Below, piece by piece: positions 22,501 through 33,347 of a DNA stretch of 64,000 bases (the stretch's first letter is position 1; the number at the start of each line of letters is the position of its first letter). The notes under the pieces were generated by a model. That model saw only the letters and a list, made by a program, of their open reading frames with translations, made no database searches and had not been told where the DNA came from. Location of the stretch: contig JANHCV010000004.1 in assembly GCA_025594325.1 (NCBI GenBank), forward strand, positions 1,116,001-1,180,000, written 5' to 3'. Position numbers and translations under genes: made by a program. Origin of the DNA: Blastocladiella emersonii ATCC 22665 (lineage: Eukaryota > Blastocladiomycota > Blastocladiomycetes > Blastocladiales > Blastocladiaceae).

Positions 22501-22855
22501 CGCTCGTCTCGGGCCGCGTCCAGGCGCCGCCCCGCGTGTTTGAGTGTAGTTCGAGCGCGCGCCAACCGCGCTGCATCGCCGCCCATCATGTATCATTACC
22601 CATCCCGATGATCGTTAGATTGACCAAATTCATTCCGTACGTTTCTGACCTGCCCTTTCCCATGTCGAGCGTGGTGCGCGCGGTGCGAACGTCCTTGAAA
22701 CGCGACGCGATGTGGCTCTGCTCGGCCAGCCGCCGCGCCACCTCGGGCTGACTCCCCTCGGACCACTCACCGCCTTGCTCATCTTGCTGTTCATAAGGGC
22801 GACTGACTGGAACGGCGAGGATCGAAGAAGCTGAGAGCTCACTGAGCAGCTACGC

Positions 22856-22862
22856 TATAAAA
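22856..22862 (+). promoter_or_regulatory. TATA box of orphan gene at 22954
   Basis: TATAAAA lies 98 nt before the start codon at 22954, in a locally AT-richer context, and is followed by a pyrimidine-rich leader. Confidence 0.6.
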
Positions 22863-22953
22863 CTCGGCCGAGCCCCCACTTCCCTCCAGCTCTTGTTCCT
22901 CAACCCTTCAACAGGACCCTCTCATCGCAGACTCTGTTCCCTATACGACCATC

Positions 22954-23940
22954 ATGTCTGCCTCGATCGCTCTTGCCGCCCCCGTCTCGCCGTCGTCCAA
23001 GTCGCCCGTGTCCTCGGTCAAGCACTCGCTCCGCGTCGTGGTCGCTCCCGCGAACGGCACCAGTAGCTGCAACGTGCCCGGGAACAAGGTTGCCGACAAC
23101 GAGTGCGCCGTCGACTCGACGCCGACCCCTACGGTCGGCACCCTCAAGGACCGCTTCGAGCAGCTCGCGTCTGCTCCAAGCTCGCCCGCCGGCACCAGCC
23201 CGCGCTCGGCCTGCTCGCGGTCCTCGGACCAGGTCCACGTCGTCAAGTTCATCGGCGACAACGGCCACTTCGTGCAGGGCGACGACACCATCAAGTCCAA
23301 GTCGGCTCCGGCGGGTCCCGCGACGGCGGCGGCGGTCGTGCTCGGGACGCTCGCGGGGGTTCATGTGGCTACCCTGCGTGCTTCCTTTGAGCCCACGACC
23401 GTCGCTGTGGCTGCTGTCGCTCCCGTCACCCCGGCTACCGACGTCCCGGCTGCCGTCGACACCCTCGCGTCGACTGCGGCGCCCATCAAGGAGATCGTCT
23501 CGTGCCCCGTCCCCGTCGCTGCTGCCCCTACCGCCGAGAAGAAGCGTAGCGCCGCTGGCAAAGTGCTGCGCTGGGTCCGCCGCCGTGCTGGCCACCGTGG
23601 CAGTGCGTCTCCGGCCGCGGTGGACCCCGAGGTCAAGGTGGTGGTGGCGGCGGAGGCCGTCGAGGCCAACGTCGCGAACGTCGTCGGCTCGAACCTGGCC
23701 GTCCTGTCGGCCGCGCTCGGGTCCGATCAGACGCTGGTTGACAACCACGAGTCGACCTCCCGCTGGTCGTCCTTCAAGGCCCGGATCGGCAGCCTCCTGG
23801 GCGGTGCATCCAGTACCGTCAAGGCGTCCGCCGTCTCGTCCGAGTCCAAGCCGCACCCGATCAAGCGTGGCGGCGTCAAGGTTCTCCCCACCACCCCGTC
23901 GCCTGTCGTGGTCCTGCGGTCCGCTGCCCTTGTTTCTTGA
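22954..23940 (+). CDS. Orphan Ala/Ser/Val-rich protein
   Basis: A single-exon frame of 328 aa with strong third-position GC bias and a clear TATA box 98 nt upstream. The protein is rich in Ala, Val, Ser and Pro. It carries a basic patch EKKRSAAGKVLRWVRRRAGH (about residues 198-217) that could be a nuclear or membrane-binding signal, and a second basic motif HPIKRGGVKV near the end. There is no signal peptide and no clear membrane helix, although residues 118-135 are mildly hydrophobic. No family is recognised, so function is left open. It is the first well-supported gene after the 5-kb gene-poor stretch and is probably lineage-specific. Confidence 0.65.
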   Translation: MSASIALAAPVSPSSKSPVSSVKHSLRVVVAPANGTSSCNVPGNKVADNECAVDSTPTPTVGTLKDRFEQLASAPSSPAGTSPRSACSRSSDQVHVVKFIGDNGHFVQGDDTIKSKSAPAGPATAAAVVLGTLAGVHVATLRASFEPTTVAVAAVAPVTPATDVPAAVDTLASTAAPIKEIVSCPVPVAAAPTAEKKRSAAGKVLRWVRRRAGHRGSASPAAVDPEVKVVVAAEAVEANVANVVGSNLAVLSAALGSDQTLVDNHESTSRWSSFKARIGSLLGGASSTVKASAVSSESKPHPIKRGGVKVLPTTPSPVVVLRSAALVS

Positions 23941-24520
23941 GTCTTCTCTTTTGTGTTTCAGTTCGTGATACCTATCATCTAAACCGAAATCTCTGCTGTT
24001 TGCCTGTTTCGCGTGTAATTTGATCTCGTCTTGTTCGCATTCATTCTCGATGGTCTTTCGACTTTGACTTTGGCTTTGACGTTGTGATGCGTTCTGTGAT
24101 TCAGGTGCGAGTAATGTGTACCGTTGAGCTCCAATCAAGGCATACCGACAGTATCTTGTCGAGCCGGTGGCCATGTGGAACACACCGCGTTGCTCACGCA
24201 GCGGCTGCGCCACCCGGGGCTAAGCCACCACCACTGCCACTCGGTCGCACTCTGGCGCTTCCTGCTTCCACGGCTTCCCTTCCGCTTGCATCTCGTCTTC
24301 TCAGGTCGCCGTTGACAGCGGACGGTGCGCCGGATTCCGGGAGGATCCGCAGCGGACGCTGACCGCACCTGCAGCTTTCCGGTAGAACGACGGCGCGCGG
24401 CGGTGCGTCCCCACTTCTGTGAACCGCACCCCGGGACGCCTCACCGCCACGCCTATGCTCTGGAGTCGAACGCTTCGCACACGAAGACTCAAGGATAAGG
24501 TCGCACGCAGCGCCGGGTGC
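23941..24520. other. Intergenic spacer
   Basis: About 580 nt between two orphan genes. The first part is T-rich and probably the 3' untranslated region of the upstream gene. No other feature is seen. Confidence 0.4.
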
Positions 24521-24527
24521 TATAAGT
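24521..24527 (+). promoter_or_regulatory. TATA box of the Q/S-rich gene
   Basis: TATAAGT lies 99 nt before the ATG at 24620, nearly the same spacing as the TATA box of the gene at 22954. Confidence 0.55.
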
Positions 24528-24619
24528 ACGGGCCGCTCCCCCGCTTCCTCAGACGACCGAGTTGATCATCAGCTCCTCGTTCAACGACACCACGCCCACA
24601 CTGCCAACACATCCTCAAG

Positions 24620-24973
24620 ATGACCTTCGGCCCGATTTTCGTCCCGCCCGCCCAGTCGCAGTCCCAGTCGCAGTCCCAGGGCCAGTGGGGTGGCAACTGC
24701 GCCCAGCAGCAGTCCCAGTCGCAGTTGCAGACCCAGTTTGGCGGCAACGGCTCGCAGTCGCAGTCCCAGTCGCAGATCCAGCTTGGCAACGGCGGCAACC
24801 AGTCGCAGTCACAGTCGCAGTTCCAGGGCCACAACTCAGTCGATCCCGCGCAGCAGCAGTCCCAGTCCCAGTCGCAGACCCAGTTTGGCGACCACGGCGC
24901 GCAGTCGCAGGCCCAGTCGCAGTCGCAGCAGAACCACGGCGGCGACGCCTTCCAGGCCCAGAACCAGTGGTAG
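24620..24973 (+). CDS. Q/S-repeat protein ending at an in-frame TAG
   Basis: 117 codons, about two thirds made of repeated Gln-Ser units (QSQSQSQ, separated by GG-N, QFGG and HN spacers), like prion-type or coat-forming low-complexity proteins. The start MTFGPIFVPPAQ follows a TATA box. The frame ends ...AQNQW then TAG. Directly after the TAG the same frame continues for 63 codons to a TAA at 25163, beginning with another QQGQWG unit and continuing through a less repetitive His/Asp/Pro-rich segment. The natural gene may therefore be 181 codons long (24620-25165), interrupted by a CAG-to-TAG change or read through. No signal peptide is visible. Function is not known. Confidence 0.6.
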   Translation: MTFGPIFVPPAQSQSQSQSQGQWGGNCAQQQSQSQLQTQFGGNGSQSQSQSQIQLGNGGNQSQSQSQFQGHNSVDPAQQQSQSQSQTQFGDHGAQSQAQSQSQQNHGGDAFQAQNQW

Positions 24974-25165
24974 CAGCAGGGCCAGTGGGGCAACCACAGC
25001 TCAGTCGACCACGGCGGCCTGTTCAGCGGCGACCCGTCAACGTGGGACCCGTCGCCCGCGGACGGCGGCGACTTCCACATCCTGCCCGTGTTCGAGCACC
25101 CCAACGGCGTCGACTTTGGCAGCGACGCCACGGCCATCCACCCCGTCCACCACGGCCTCGCGTAA
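24974..25165 (+). other. In-frame extension of the Q/S-rich gene beyond TAG
   Basis: 63 codons in the same frame as the upstream gene, starting QQGQWGNHSSVDHGG and ending in TAA. The QW spacing and SVDHGG match units before the stop, so this was part of one coding sequence at some point. Confidence 0.5.
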
Positions 25166-25591
25166 TCGTCGAGCCGCGTCGCCGCCACGCCTCCAAGGGC
25201 ACTCGCGAGGTCGCTGTTGCATTGAGAGCGTCTTGTACTGTAAAATAAGTTTTCATGTTTCCCGCTATTACACCACATCGTCCTTCATGACATGTTCATC
25301 GCGAGTGGAAGCGAGAGAGAGCGCGTCGCGGGCGCCACTCGAGGTCATGAAGCGACCTGGACACGGCCGCCTCGCTCCCTGGACACCGTGGAACGCTACC
25401 GAGTCGACATGGGACCTCATGCAACACACTGCTGGCTGCCCGACATCACCCACTGAGCCGTCTGCTCGCTTTCGCCGGGTGTGAGCCGGCTCGATCCTCC
25501 CTGAGCAGCCTTCGCACGGCGTTGCTCCCCTCGTCTGGCTCCCAGCCGCTCAGTTCTCGGCGCACTTCCTTCATTGAACTCGGCCTCGCTC
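25166..25591. other. Intergenic spacer, ZNFX1-like 5' flank
   Basis: About 425 nt without a supported gene; it must hold the promoter of the helicase gene. No TATA box is seen. Confidence 0.35.
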
Positions 25592-28500
25592 ATGGAGCGC
25601 ATCGCTTGGCCTCCCCCTCGGCGCGCTGCGGGCCCGACCGAGTTCGGCAGCTCCCGCGATCGCGACTCGTGGCGCCGCGACAGCGCTACCGGCGCCAACA
25701 ACGACGACTCTACCTCATTCAGCAGCTTTGAGCGCCGCGCAACGGCTTTCCGCCACTGGGCTTCGCCGTCGCCGTCGCCGTCGCCGTCTTCTTCGGCCAC
25801 GGACATGAACGGGACCGCGTCCAAGGCCTCTCGTACGTCGAATCGCCGCCTTTGGTGCTTGATCCGCTCTGTATATTGACGACCATGATGGTATCTAGCC
25901 TGTAACTTCTTCAACAAGACTGGATGGTGCAAGTTTGGCGACAACTGCCGCTACTCGCACGATTCTTCGCTCGTGGAGCTCGAACCGGGCAAGAGTACGC
26001 GCTCCGGCTTCGTCGGCAGCGAATCAAGCGTTTTCTAACAGTCGTCCGCCCTCCCATCGTGTAGAGCTGAAGCAGCAGTGCGTCCACTTCGTCCGCGGCA
26101 ACTGCCGCTACGGCGATCGGTGCCACTTCTCGCACGACGTCGCGCCCTCCTCGTCCTCGTCCATTACCTCCTCTTCCTCTGCCTCTCCCAAGAGCACCGT
26201 TCGCACCATCGGCGACATTGCCGATGCGGCCCGCGACGTGATTCGGGCTTCAACCACTGCCGAGAACCCCGGGCGGCTGTACGTCATGCCGTCGCTCGCT
26301 CCCTCGAGTTGGCTCGTCGCCGACGCCGACCTGCGGCCATTTGGTCTCGCTGACCTCGACGGGCAGCGCGCCGCCAAGTTCCTCGCTGAGCTCCTGCGCC
26401 AGCTCGACGATGATCCAGCTGGGCTTCTCCTTGCCCTCGATCCCGACTGCCGTGTCCTACGCGCCCTTCGCGAGCTCGCGTGCCATGACGACTACTCTGC
26501 CGACCTGTACCTGGTCGGTGGCAAGTCTCTCTCGTTCCAGAGCGTCTTGCTGCCGCTCCTCTACGTCCTCTCGCACCGTGCGCTCGGGGTGTCGGCGCTG
26601 TGCGACAAGGTTGCGCTCGTCCGCGACGCCGTGGCCGACGCGACAGCGAACCTCGTCCACCAGTTCCTCAAGTGCGCCCGTGCCGCCCTCAACACGCGCT
26701 CGCTTGTGGCACCCATGGCGCTCGAGTCCGACGACGATGTTGCCAGCGCCACGTTCCAGCCGTTTTCGTTTGCGCAGGCGTTCGCACCGATGCTCAAGTA
26801 CCTCGAGCTCGTTGCGGCGTGCGACCCCGAGCCGGCCGAGCTCAACGTGGTCCGCACCGCACTCAAGAAGATCGAGGGCCTCGTCGACACGTGGGAGCCG
26901 CTCGTCGACATGGAGGGCGACGACGCGTTCGCCGCCATCGAGTCGCCGCGCGCCGTCGAGCTCGTCTGCGAGCTGCTCGCCAAGGCCAAGCGCCCGCTCG
27001 CTGCTGCCGTCTCGCTCGCCGACCAGCTCAAGGCCCAGCTCGAGCTGAACAAGCAGGCCGCCGCGACGCGGTCGTCCATGACCCTCTCGGCGCACTCTCC
27101 CTCCATGGTGATTCCGGCGTGTCGCCCGAGCGGCGCGCACGACAACGACGAGGAGGACTACCGCCACATCGCCATCGTGCCGACCATGGCCGAGATCATG
27201 TGCGACGACCCGCCGACGCTGCCCGGCAACCTGCAGTTCGACTCTGAGGCGCACTGGCTCCCGCCCGGCCCGCAGCGGCTGCTCGACACACACTTCCGCC
27301 TGCTGCGCCACGACATGATGGGCACCATCAAGGGCGGGGTGCGGCTGTTCCTCAACCACCTCAACGGCGGCAAGTCCATGCCGCACGGAGGCCGCTTCGA
27401 GCACAACACCGAGTCGCTGTCGGCGGACCTCATGGTCTACGCTGGCGTAAAGCCCGACAAGTCCAATATGTTTGCCGTCGACTCGCGAGCCGGTTTGCTC
27501 TTCAATGTGCGCTTCGACCGCCCGCGCTCGCTCGGCCTCGCCGACCTCAAGGACAAGTGCCTGCAGTGGGGCAACCTCGTCTTCATCGTCTACCCGGTGT
27601 CGCCCGACGGCCCGTACACGGCCGAGTTCGCAACGGTCACGCATCGCGAGTCGCTCGAGCGCGGCCTTGTCGGCCTCTCGTTCCTGGCCGAGGGTGTCCC
27701 CGGCCGTCTCGCTTTCAGCATGCACCAGTCGCTCGCGGTTCAGCGTCGGCCCATCCCGCCCGTCTACCTCGCCGAGTTCCGCGACTTCCTCTTTGAGTCG
27801 TATCGCCCGATCCTCGAGTCGCTGCAGGGCACTGCGCCGTGGTCGCTCCCGTTCGCCGACGTCATTTGCCCGCCATCGCCGCCGCGAGTGCTGGGTGAGG
27901 GCACGCGGGTTCCGCCCTACGCGCAGCTCGACGGCTTCACCTTCGACCTGTCGTTCCTCGCCGTGCGTCCTGACGCGCCGCCCATCATCTTCGCGCCCGC
28001 GTCGCCCGGCTCGCTCAACCGCACCATGGCGCTTCTCGCTGAGCACTCGGAGCTCGATGCGTCGCAGGCCACGGCGCTCCTCCAGGCGCTGTCGACGGAC
28101 GTGTGCTGCATCCAGGGGGCGCCGGGGGCGGGCAAGAGCCGTGTCGGCATCAGCATCGCGCGCGCCATCATTGGAGCGGTCGAGCACGACTCGGACTTCT
28201 CGATTCTCGTCATGTGCCATACAAACCATGCGCTCGATCAGTTCCTTCTCGGACTCGTCAACGCTGGGTTTGAGAACCTGGTCCGTGTCGGCAGCGGCGT
28301 CAGCGACGAGCTCAATGAGTTCCGCCCGCGGCAGTCGGCCGACGGGTTTGGCCGCAGATTGAAGGACGCCTACGAGTCGCTCGAACAGGAGGGCAGCACG
28401 CTCATCGAGGCGCTGGCCGATGCCCTCGATGATCCTGTCGATCCTGCTCGAGGCGCCATGCAGCGGTCGCTCCTGCACATCTGGAACTCGATTGGGAGTC

Positions 28501-31500
28501 GGCGGTTCCGCGACTGCGACTCGTTCACGGTCTGGTTCCACGGCTACGACCTCGGCGCGCGCGGCCTGCAGCACGTCGTTCCTCTTCATCGCCGCCCCGA
28601 GCACCTGCGCCATCCGCCCAAGTTCGAGCTCGTTGTCGGTGCTGGTCCGCATCGCCAAGACGCGCCGCCCTCGCCAACCAACGTCCCGCGCGCGGCCGTG
28701 CTGGAGCAGCGCCGCGCCCCGCGCGAGCTCGCCGAGCTGCTTCTCTCCAACGACGCGTGGTCCATGACCAAGGAGGAGCGCCGCATCGTCGCCGACCACC
28801 TTCGAGTCACCGATCCCGACTACTTCAACACGGACGACGTCGAACGGGCGACGGCGTTGTGCAACGACGTGCTGAGCGAGCTCAAGCAGCTGCGCCACGC
28901 CCGCGAGGTCAGGTCGGCCTGTCGCGCCCTCGTCATTGGCATGACCACAACGGGCGCCGCCGCTCGCCCGCACCTGCTGCGCGGCCTGTCGCCCGAGGTC
29001 ATCATCTGCGAGGAGGCCGGTGAGATTCTCGAGGCGCACACGCTCGCTGCCATGCACCCGAGCCTGCAGCATCTGATCCTGATCGGCGACCACAAACAGC
29101 TGCGGCCCAAGATCAACAACCACGACCTCTCGGTGCAGAGCCGCCCCGGCCGCGGCTACCGCCTCGACGTGTCCATGTTCGAGCGCCTCATCGTGCCCGA
29201 GCAGCCCGATCTCGTTCCTGCGCTCGGCCACGTGCAACTGCAGCACCAGCGTCGCATGAAGCCGATCATCTCGCAGTTCATTCGGCGCGGCGGCATCTAC
29301 CCCGAGCTCATGGACGGCGCCAACACGCTCGGCCGCCCCGCGGTTCGCGGCATGACCAAGGAGGTTTTCTTCATGGCGCACTCGCAGCCGCAGCTCGTCG
29401 CCTCGGACGGGCTCTCGTTGGGCTCGCACTCAAACGAGTTTGAGGCCGAGATGGCGGTCGAGCTCGTCGACCACCTGTTGCGCCAGGGCTACGCCGACAA
29501 CCAGATCGTCATCATCACGCCGTACATTGGCCAGCTTGCCCTCATCAACAAGGCCATGGCCAAGTGGCGTCTCGAGGCCCGCATCGGCGACCGCGACCGT
29601 CACGACCTGCTCCGCTTTGGCGGCGATGGAGACAATGACGGTGCTGCTGCCGCTCCCGCCGCACCGACCAAGCTCGGCAAGGCCACGATCCGCGTCGCGT
29701 GCGTCGACGCGTACCAGGGCGAGGAGGCCGACATCATCATCATCTCGCTGGTCCGCTCGTTCCTGCGCGACGGCTCGGACCGCGGCATTGGGTTCCTCAA
29801 GGTCGCCAACCGCGTCAACGTCATGATGTCGCGCGCCAAGCTCGGCATGTACCTCATCGGCAACGCGGCGCTGCTCGAGGCCAAGTCGGACCTGTGGGCG
29901 ACGCTCCTCGACGTGATGCGCGAGCAGGACCTCATTGGTCCCGCGTTCGAGATCGGCTGCCCAAACCACCACGACACGCGCCTGATCAACAACCCGGCCG
30001 GATTCCGCCTCCACGCGCCCGACGGCGGCTGCACGCTCCCGTGTGGGGCGACGTTTGACTGCGGCCACGTTTGCCGCCGTCGCTGCCACGGTGACGACCA
30101 CGACCATGCGGCCGTCGTGTGCCGCGAGCCGGTCGATGCCGTTGCGCTCCCGCGCTGCAGCCACGAGTACGCGCCGCTGTGCTCCGAGACGGCCGACCTC
30201 GACTCGCTCAAGTGCTCCGCCACGGTCGAGCACGTTTTCAGCTGCGGCCACTCGATCACGCTCTCGTGTCGCCGTGCTGCTGCCGGCGGCCTTGATACGC
30301 TCGAGTGCTCCGAGCTCATTCATCATGACCTTCCGTGCGGTCACTCGCAGTCGGTCTCGTGCATTCGGCTCGCTGCAGGCGACGTGCCCAACTGCACCGT
30401 CGCCATCGACTGGACGCCGTCCTGTGGTCACGCTGTCAAGATTCCGTGCCACCACCTTGCCGGCAAGACCGGCGCGTCGCTCGCGATCGCGGTGCACCTG
30501 TACTTTGCCGCCAACCACATCAAGTGCGACGCGCTGGTCGAGCGGGCTCGGCGCTGCGGGCACTTGGTCACGGTCCCGTGCCACGCCGACGTGGACGGCT
30601 ACGCAGGTCTCTGCCGCGTCACCGTGGACCCGATCGCGCTCCCGCACTGCGGCCACGAGTTCACGCCATACTGCTTCCAGCTCGGTGGCCTCAACAAGGT
30701 CAAGTGCGCGGCGCTCGTCGAGAAGTCGCGGAGCTGCGGCCACGCTCTCGCGGCGGCGTGCCACGCTGACGCGGACCAGCTTCGGTGCACATGGCGCTGC
30801 TCGGCGACGCTCGACTGCGCCCACGTTTGCGGTTCCAACACGCCCGAGCGCTCGTACATTACCGACTGCGATCGCCACCTTCGCCACCGCCAGCACGCGC
30901 CCTCGGCGAGCTCATCGGTCGACTCGACCGTCTCCTCGCTGTGCCCGCCCTGCACCGCGACTTCCACGCCACGCTGCGACCACGACCACGACCGCGAGCC
31001 TTCGACATGCGGCGAGCCGCGGGCGCCGTGCGCCGTCGCTCCCTGCGCTTGGACCGCGTGCTCCCACGGCATCGGCGCGTGTGAAATGCCCTGCAGCGCG
31101 CCCTGCACGCGTATCCCGTGCGATTCGCGGTGCGAGCTGGTCCTCAGCTGCGGCCATCGGTGCCCGTCGATTTGCGGCGAAACGTGCCCTGACGTGACCT
31201 TCTGCCAGCAGTGCGCGTCGATCGAGGTCCGCGCGCAGCAGATCGACTCAGGCGACGTCGACGACACGCAGTACCGTGAGCTCGATCTCGATGCCCAGCC
31301 CATCGTTGCGCTCAGCTGCGGCCATGTCGTTCCCGTTGATCTCCTTGACGATCATGTCGGTCTCAACCACTACTACGCTCGGTCGGGTATCCGCCCGATT
31401 GACGCCGACGTTGGCGAGCTGCGGCCGTCACCGACCTGCCCGATCTGCGCGACTCCGGTTCACCTCGCGCACTTTCGCCGCTACGGTCGCATCTTCAAGG

Positions 31501-32249
31501 CCGGTGCGGTGGATGACTACGACGACTTGCAGCTGCGCGAGCTCGCCGACAAGGTGATGCTGGCGCCCAAGTCGCACATCTCGGAGTCTGTTCGCCGATT
31601 CCAGCAACCGCGCAAGCTCACGGAGTGGGAGCTCGACCAGCTCAACCTGGTGGTCGAGGAGCTCGAGTCGCATCCTTCGCGACAGCTTCATCTCGCGTGT
31701 TTGCGCGAGTACGCGGCCGCAGCTGCGCGCGGTGAGCCTGTCGATACTTGGGCCACACTCAAGTACGAGGAGATTTACGCTCGCGCTCTGTTCGACCGCG
31801 GTGTTCTCAACAGTCGACTATTTGCTCACATGACGCTCGAGGATCCCGCTGCAGCCGAATTTTACTTTGACGACGCTTGCGTTGCCCTGATCCGCGCCAA
31901 CGAGCTCGCTCTTTACTCCGAGGACGCCCCGCTCGCGCTCAAGTCGACGCTCGCGTGGCTCGAGCTGCAGGAGGACTACATTGCGGCCCACGCGCGGTCC
32001 CTGCAAGCTGAGCCTCACGGCAAGCCCTCGATCGCGTCGCCCGCCCAGCTCTCGTGCCTCGAACTCCTCGATTTGCATGAACGCATCCTGCACCGCACCG
32101 TGCTGTTCGTCGCGCGTCTCGTCAACGAAACTGTCCCCGACGAGCTCATCGAGGATGCGCACGGCCTCAAGAAAAGGCTTGTCCGGCTCGAGCGCCCTCT
32201 CCTCGCGCTCGACGCGGGCGACGCCGCCCCAGTTCCACCAGCGGTTTGA
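25592..32249 (+). CDS. ZNFX1-like SF1 RNA helicase with CCCH and NFX1 zinc fingers
   Basis: Three exons, 25592-25832, 25899-25994 and 26065-32249, give 2173 aa. Exons 2 and 3 each contribute a CCCH finger: CNFFNKTGWCKFGDNCRYSH and CVHFVRGNCRYGDRCHFSH. A superfamily 1 helicase core follows, with Walker A GAPGAGKS (about residue 800), EEAG as Walker B, GDHKQLRP, the YQGEEAD block and NRVNVMMSRAK. Then come several NFX1-type Cys/His repeats (about 30030-31200; pattern CGH-C...C) and a final CGH...CPIC segment. This order matches ZNFX1, which acts in RNA silencing and antiviral defence; the fission yeast relative Hrr1 works with RNA-dependent RNA polymerase. The segment coded at 28500-28720 is poorly ordered and could hide local frame errors. 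It borders the transposon island. Confidence 0.88.
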
Positions 32250-33138
32250 TACATTCAATTTCCTAGATCGCTCACTCGTATGCTCCTGATCTCGAGTCGA
32301 TGGTGGGTAGCGCGCGGAGAAGCCAAGCAACGCTGAGTGAGCAAGCTAGCGGGCTCATTATCGCGTCGTTCACCCACACGTGAGTGGCGCTTCGGACGCG
32401 AACTTTCGCGATCGCAAGAAGCAAGGCCCAGCTCAGGAAACACTCGCGAAATAAACTAGCAACACATCCGAATGAGGATATCGGCGGTTTTTCCCACATG
32501 CCCCGAGGGTGTTCTCCCCCACGGCCCAAAGTTTAACGCCGTATCCCCACCACGGCGGGCGAACTTCCGATGTCCATCTGTCCTTTTTGTTGCCTGCTTT
32601 GATCGTCTTTTATGGCTTTTGAGGTGCGATCTGCGTTTTTTATGCCTCTTTCAGTGTATATCTTATAGTCCGTGGCATCAGTTGGCCTCTTTTTTTTTAG
32701 ATGTCTTTTTTCGGGTACGTGACCATCCTTACTTGGGCCTTGGCATAGCAGAGCATCCAAGTAATGCTGCTCAAAATCCAAGTGTGGATCAAGCTAGGTA
32801 CACGTGGCAACGACAGACGACAGTTCGCAATTTTCGAGAGCGGGGGATGGCCGGGGACCGGCCCACCTTTTGAGGGCTCCGCGACGCGCGCGTCCCGTTG
32901 CGACGAGTGTTGACTCGGGTCACGGGATAAAACCCGCCCGGCAACCGGTCACTTGGACGGCCGCGTTTAACGTCCGAGCGGTGTGGAGGGTGATTCGCGA
33001 GCGAGCTCGGTGGGCGCAACGCGCCTCGCGCCCGAGTGGAGACAAAAACGTGATTTCGCGACGCGTCCATGGTGACCGACTGCGCCATGACACCACTCTC
33101 ATTTACTTGAACCACCTAGACGCTTCGCGTCTGGTTTT
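32250..33138. other. Intergenic spacer
   Basis: About 890 nt with lower GC, including T-rich runs near 32580-32710. No gene is supported. It leads into the inverted hairpin repeat at 33139. Confidence 0.4.
33118..33132. repeat. Perfect hairpin
   Basis: AGACGC-TTC-GCGTCT: a 6-bp stem with a 3-nt loop, 6 nt outside the left inverted repeat at 33139. It may be part of a transposon end. Confidence 0.45.
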
Positions 33139-33159
33139 CAATCGAGGGCTAAAGCCCTC
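33139..33159 (+). repeat. Left 21-bp inverted repeat with hairpin
   Basis: A perfect 21-bp inverted match to 36418-36438. It contains a palindrome (GAGGGCT-AA-AGCCCTC, 33144-33159) able to form a 7-bp stem. Together the two copies bracket the helicase fragment and the orphan ORF. Confidence 0.55.
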
Positions 33160-33347
33160 CGCCACGTTGGAGCACGGCACACGCGGGAGGTTTTGTACCG
33201 CTGACAGTCGCGCGTCATTATGGAGTCGCATCTCTGTTCCCATCACACACCAAAGTATTTAAAGCAGCCAAGTATACTTTATAACACTACAACTGAACTC
33301 TTACACTAAATCTCGCGAAGCCTCTTGCTCCGCCGCTGCTCATGCAA

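Larger units (their letters stand above)
17911..22850. other. Gene-poor interval of about 5 kb
   Basis: No gene is supported here. Frames on both strands are short, lack the strong third-position GC bias of the neighbours and match no family I know. The stretch contains a 15-nt T run near 18539, CTCGT and GTACGT micro-repeats near 19050 and 19195, an old degenerate duplication (18345-18600 against 18795-19080), and what looks like a decayed coding segment at 22147-22500. It reads as ageing, formerly repetitive sequence. Confidence 0.5.

Noticed and set aside
26457-29429. 990-codon minus-strand frame
   Set aside because: Antisense shadow of the ZNFX1-like helicase, whose plus-strand motifs are unambiguous.
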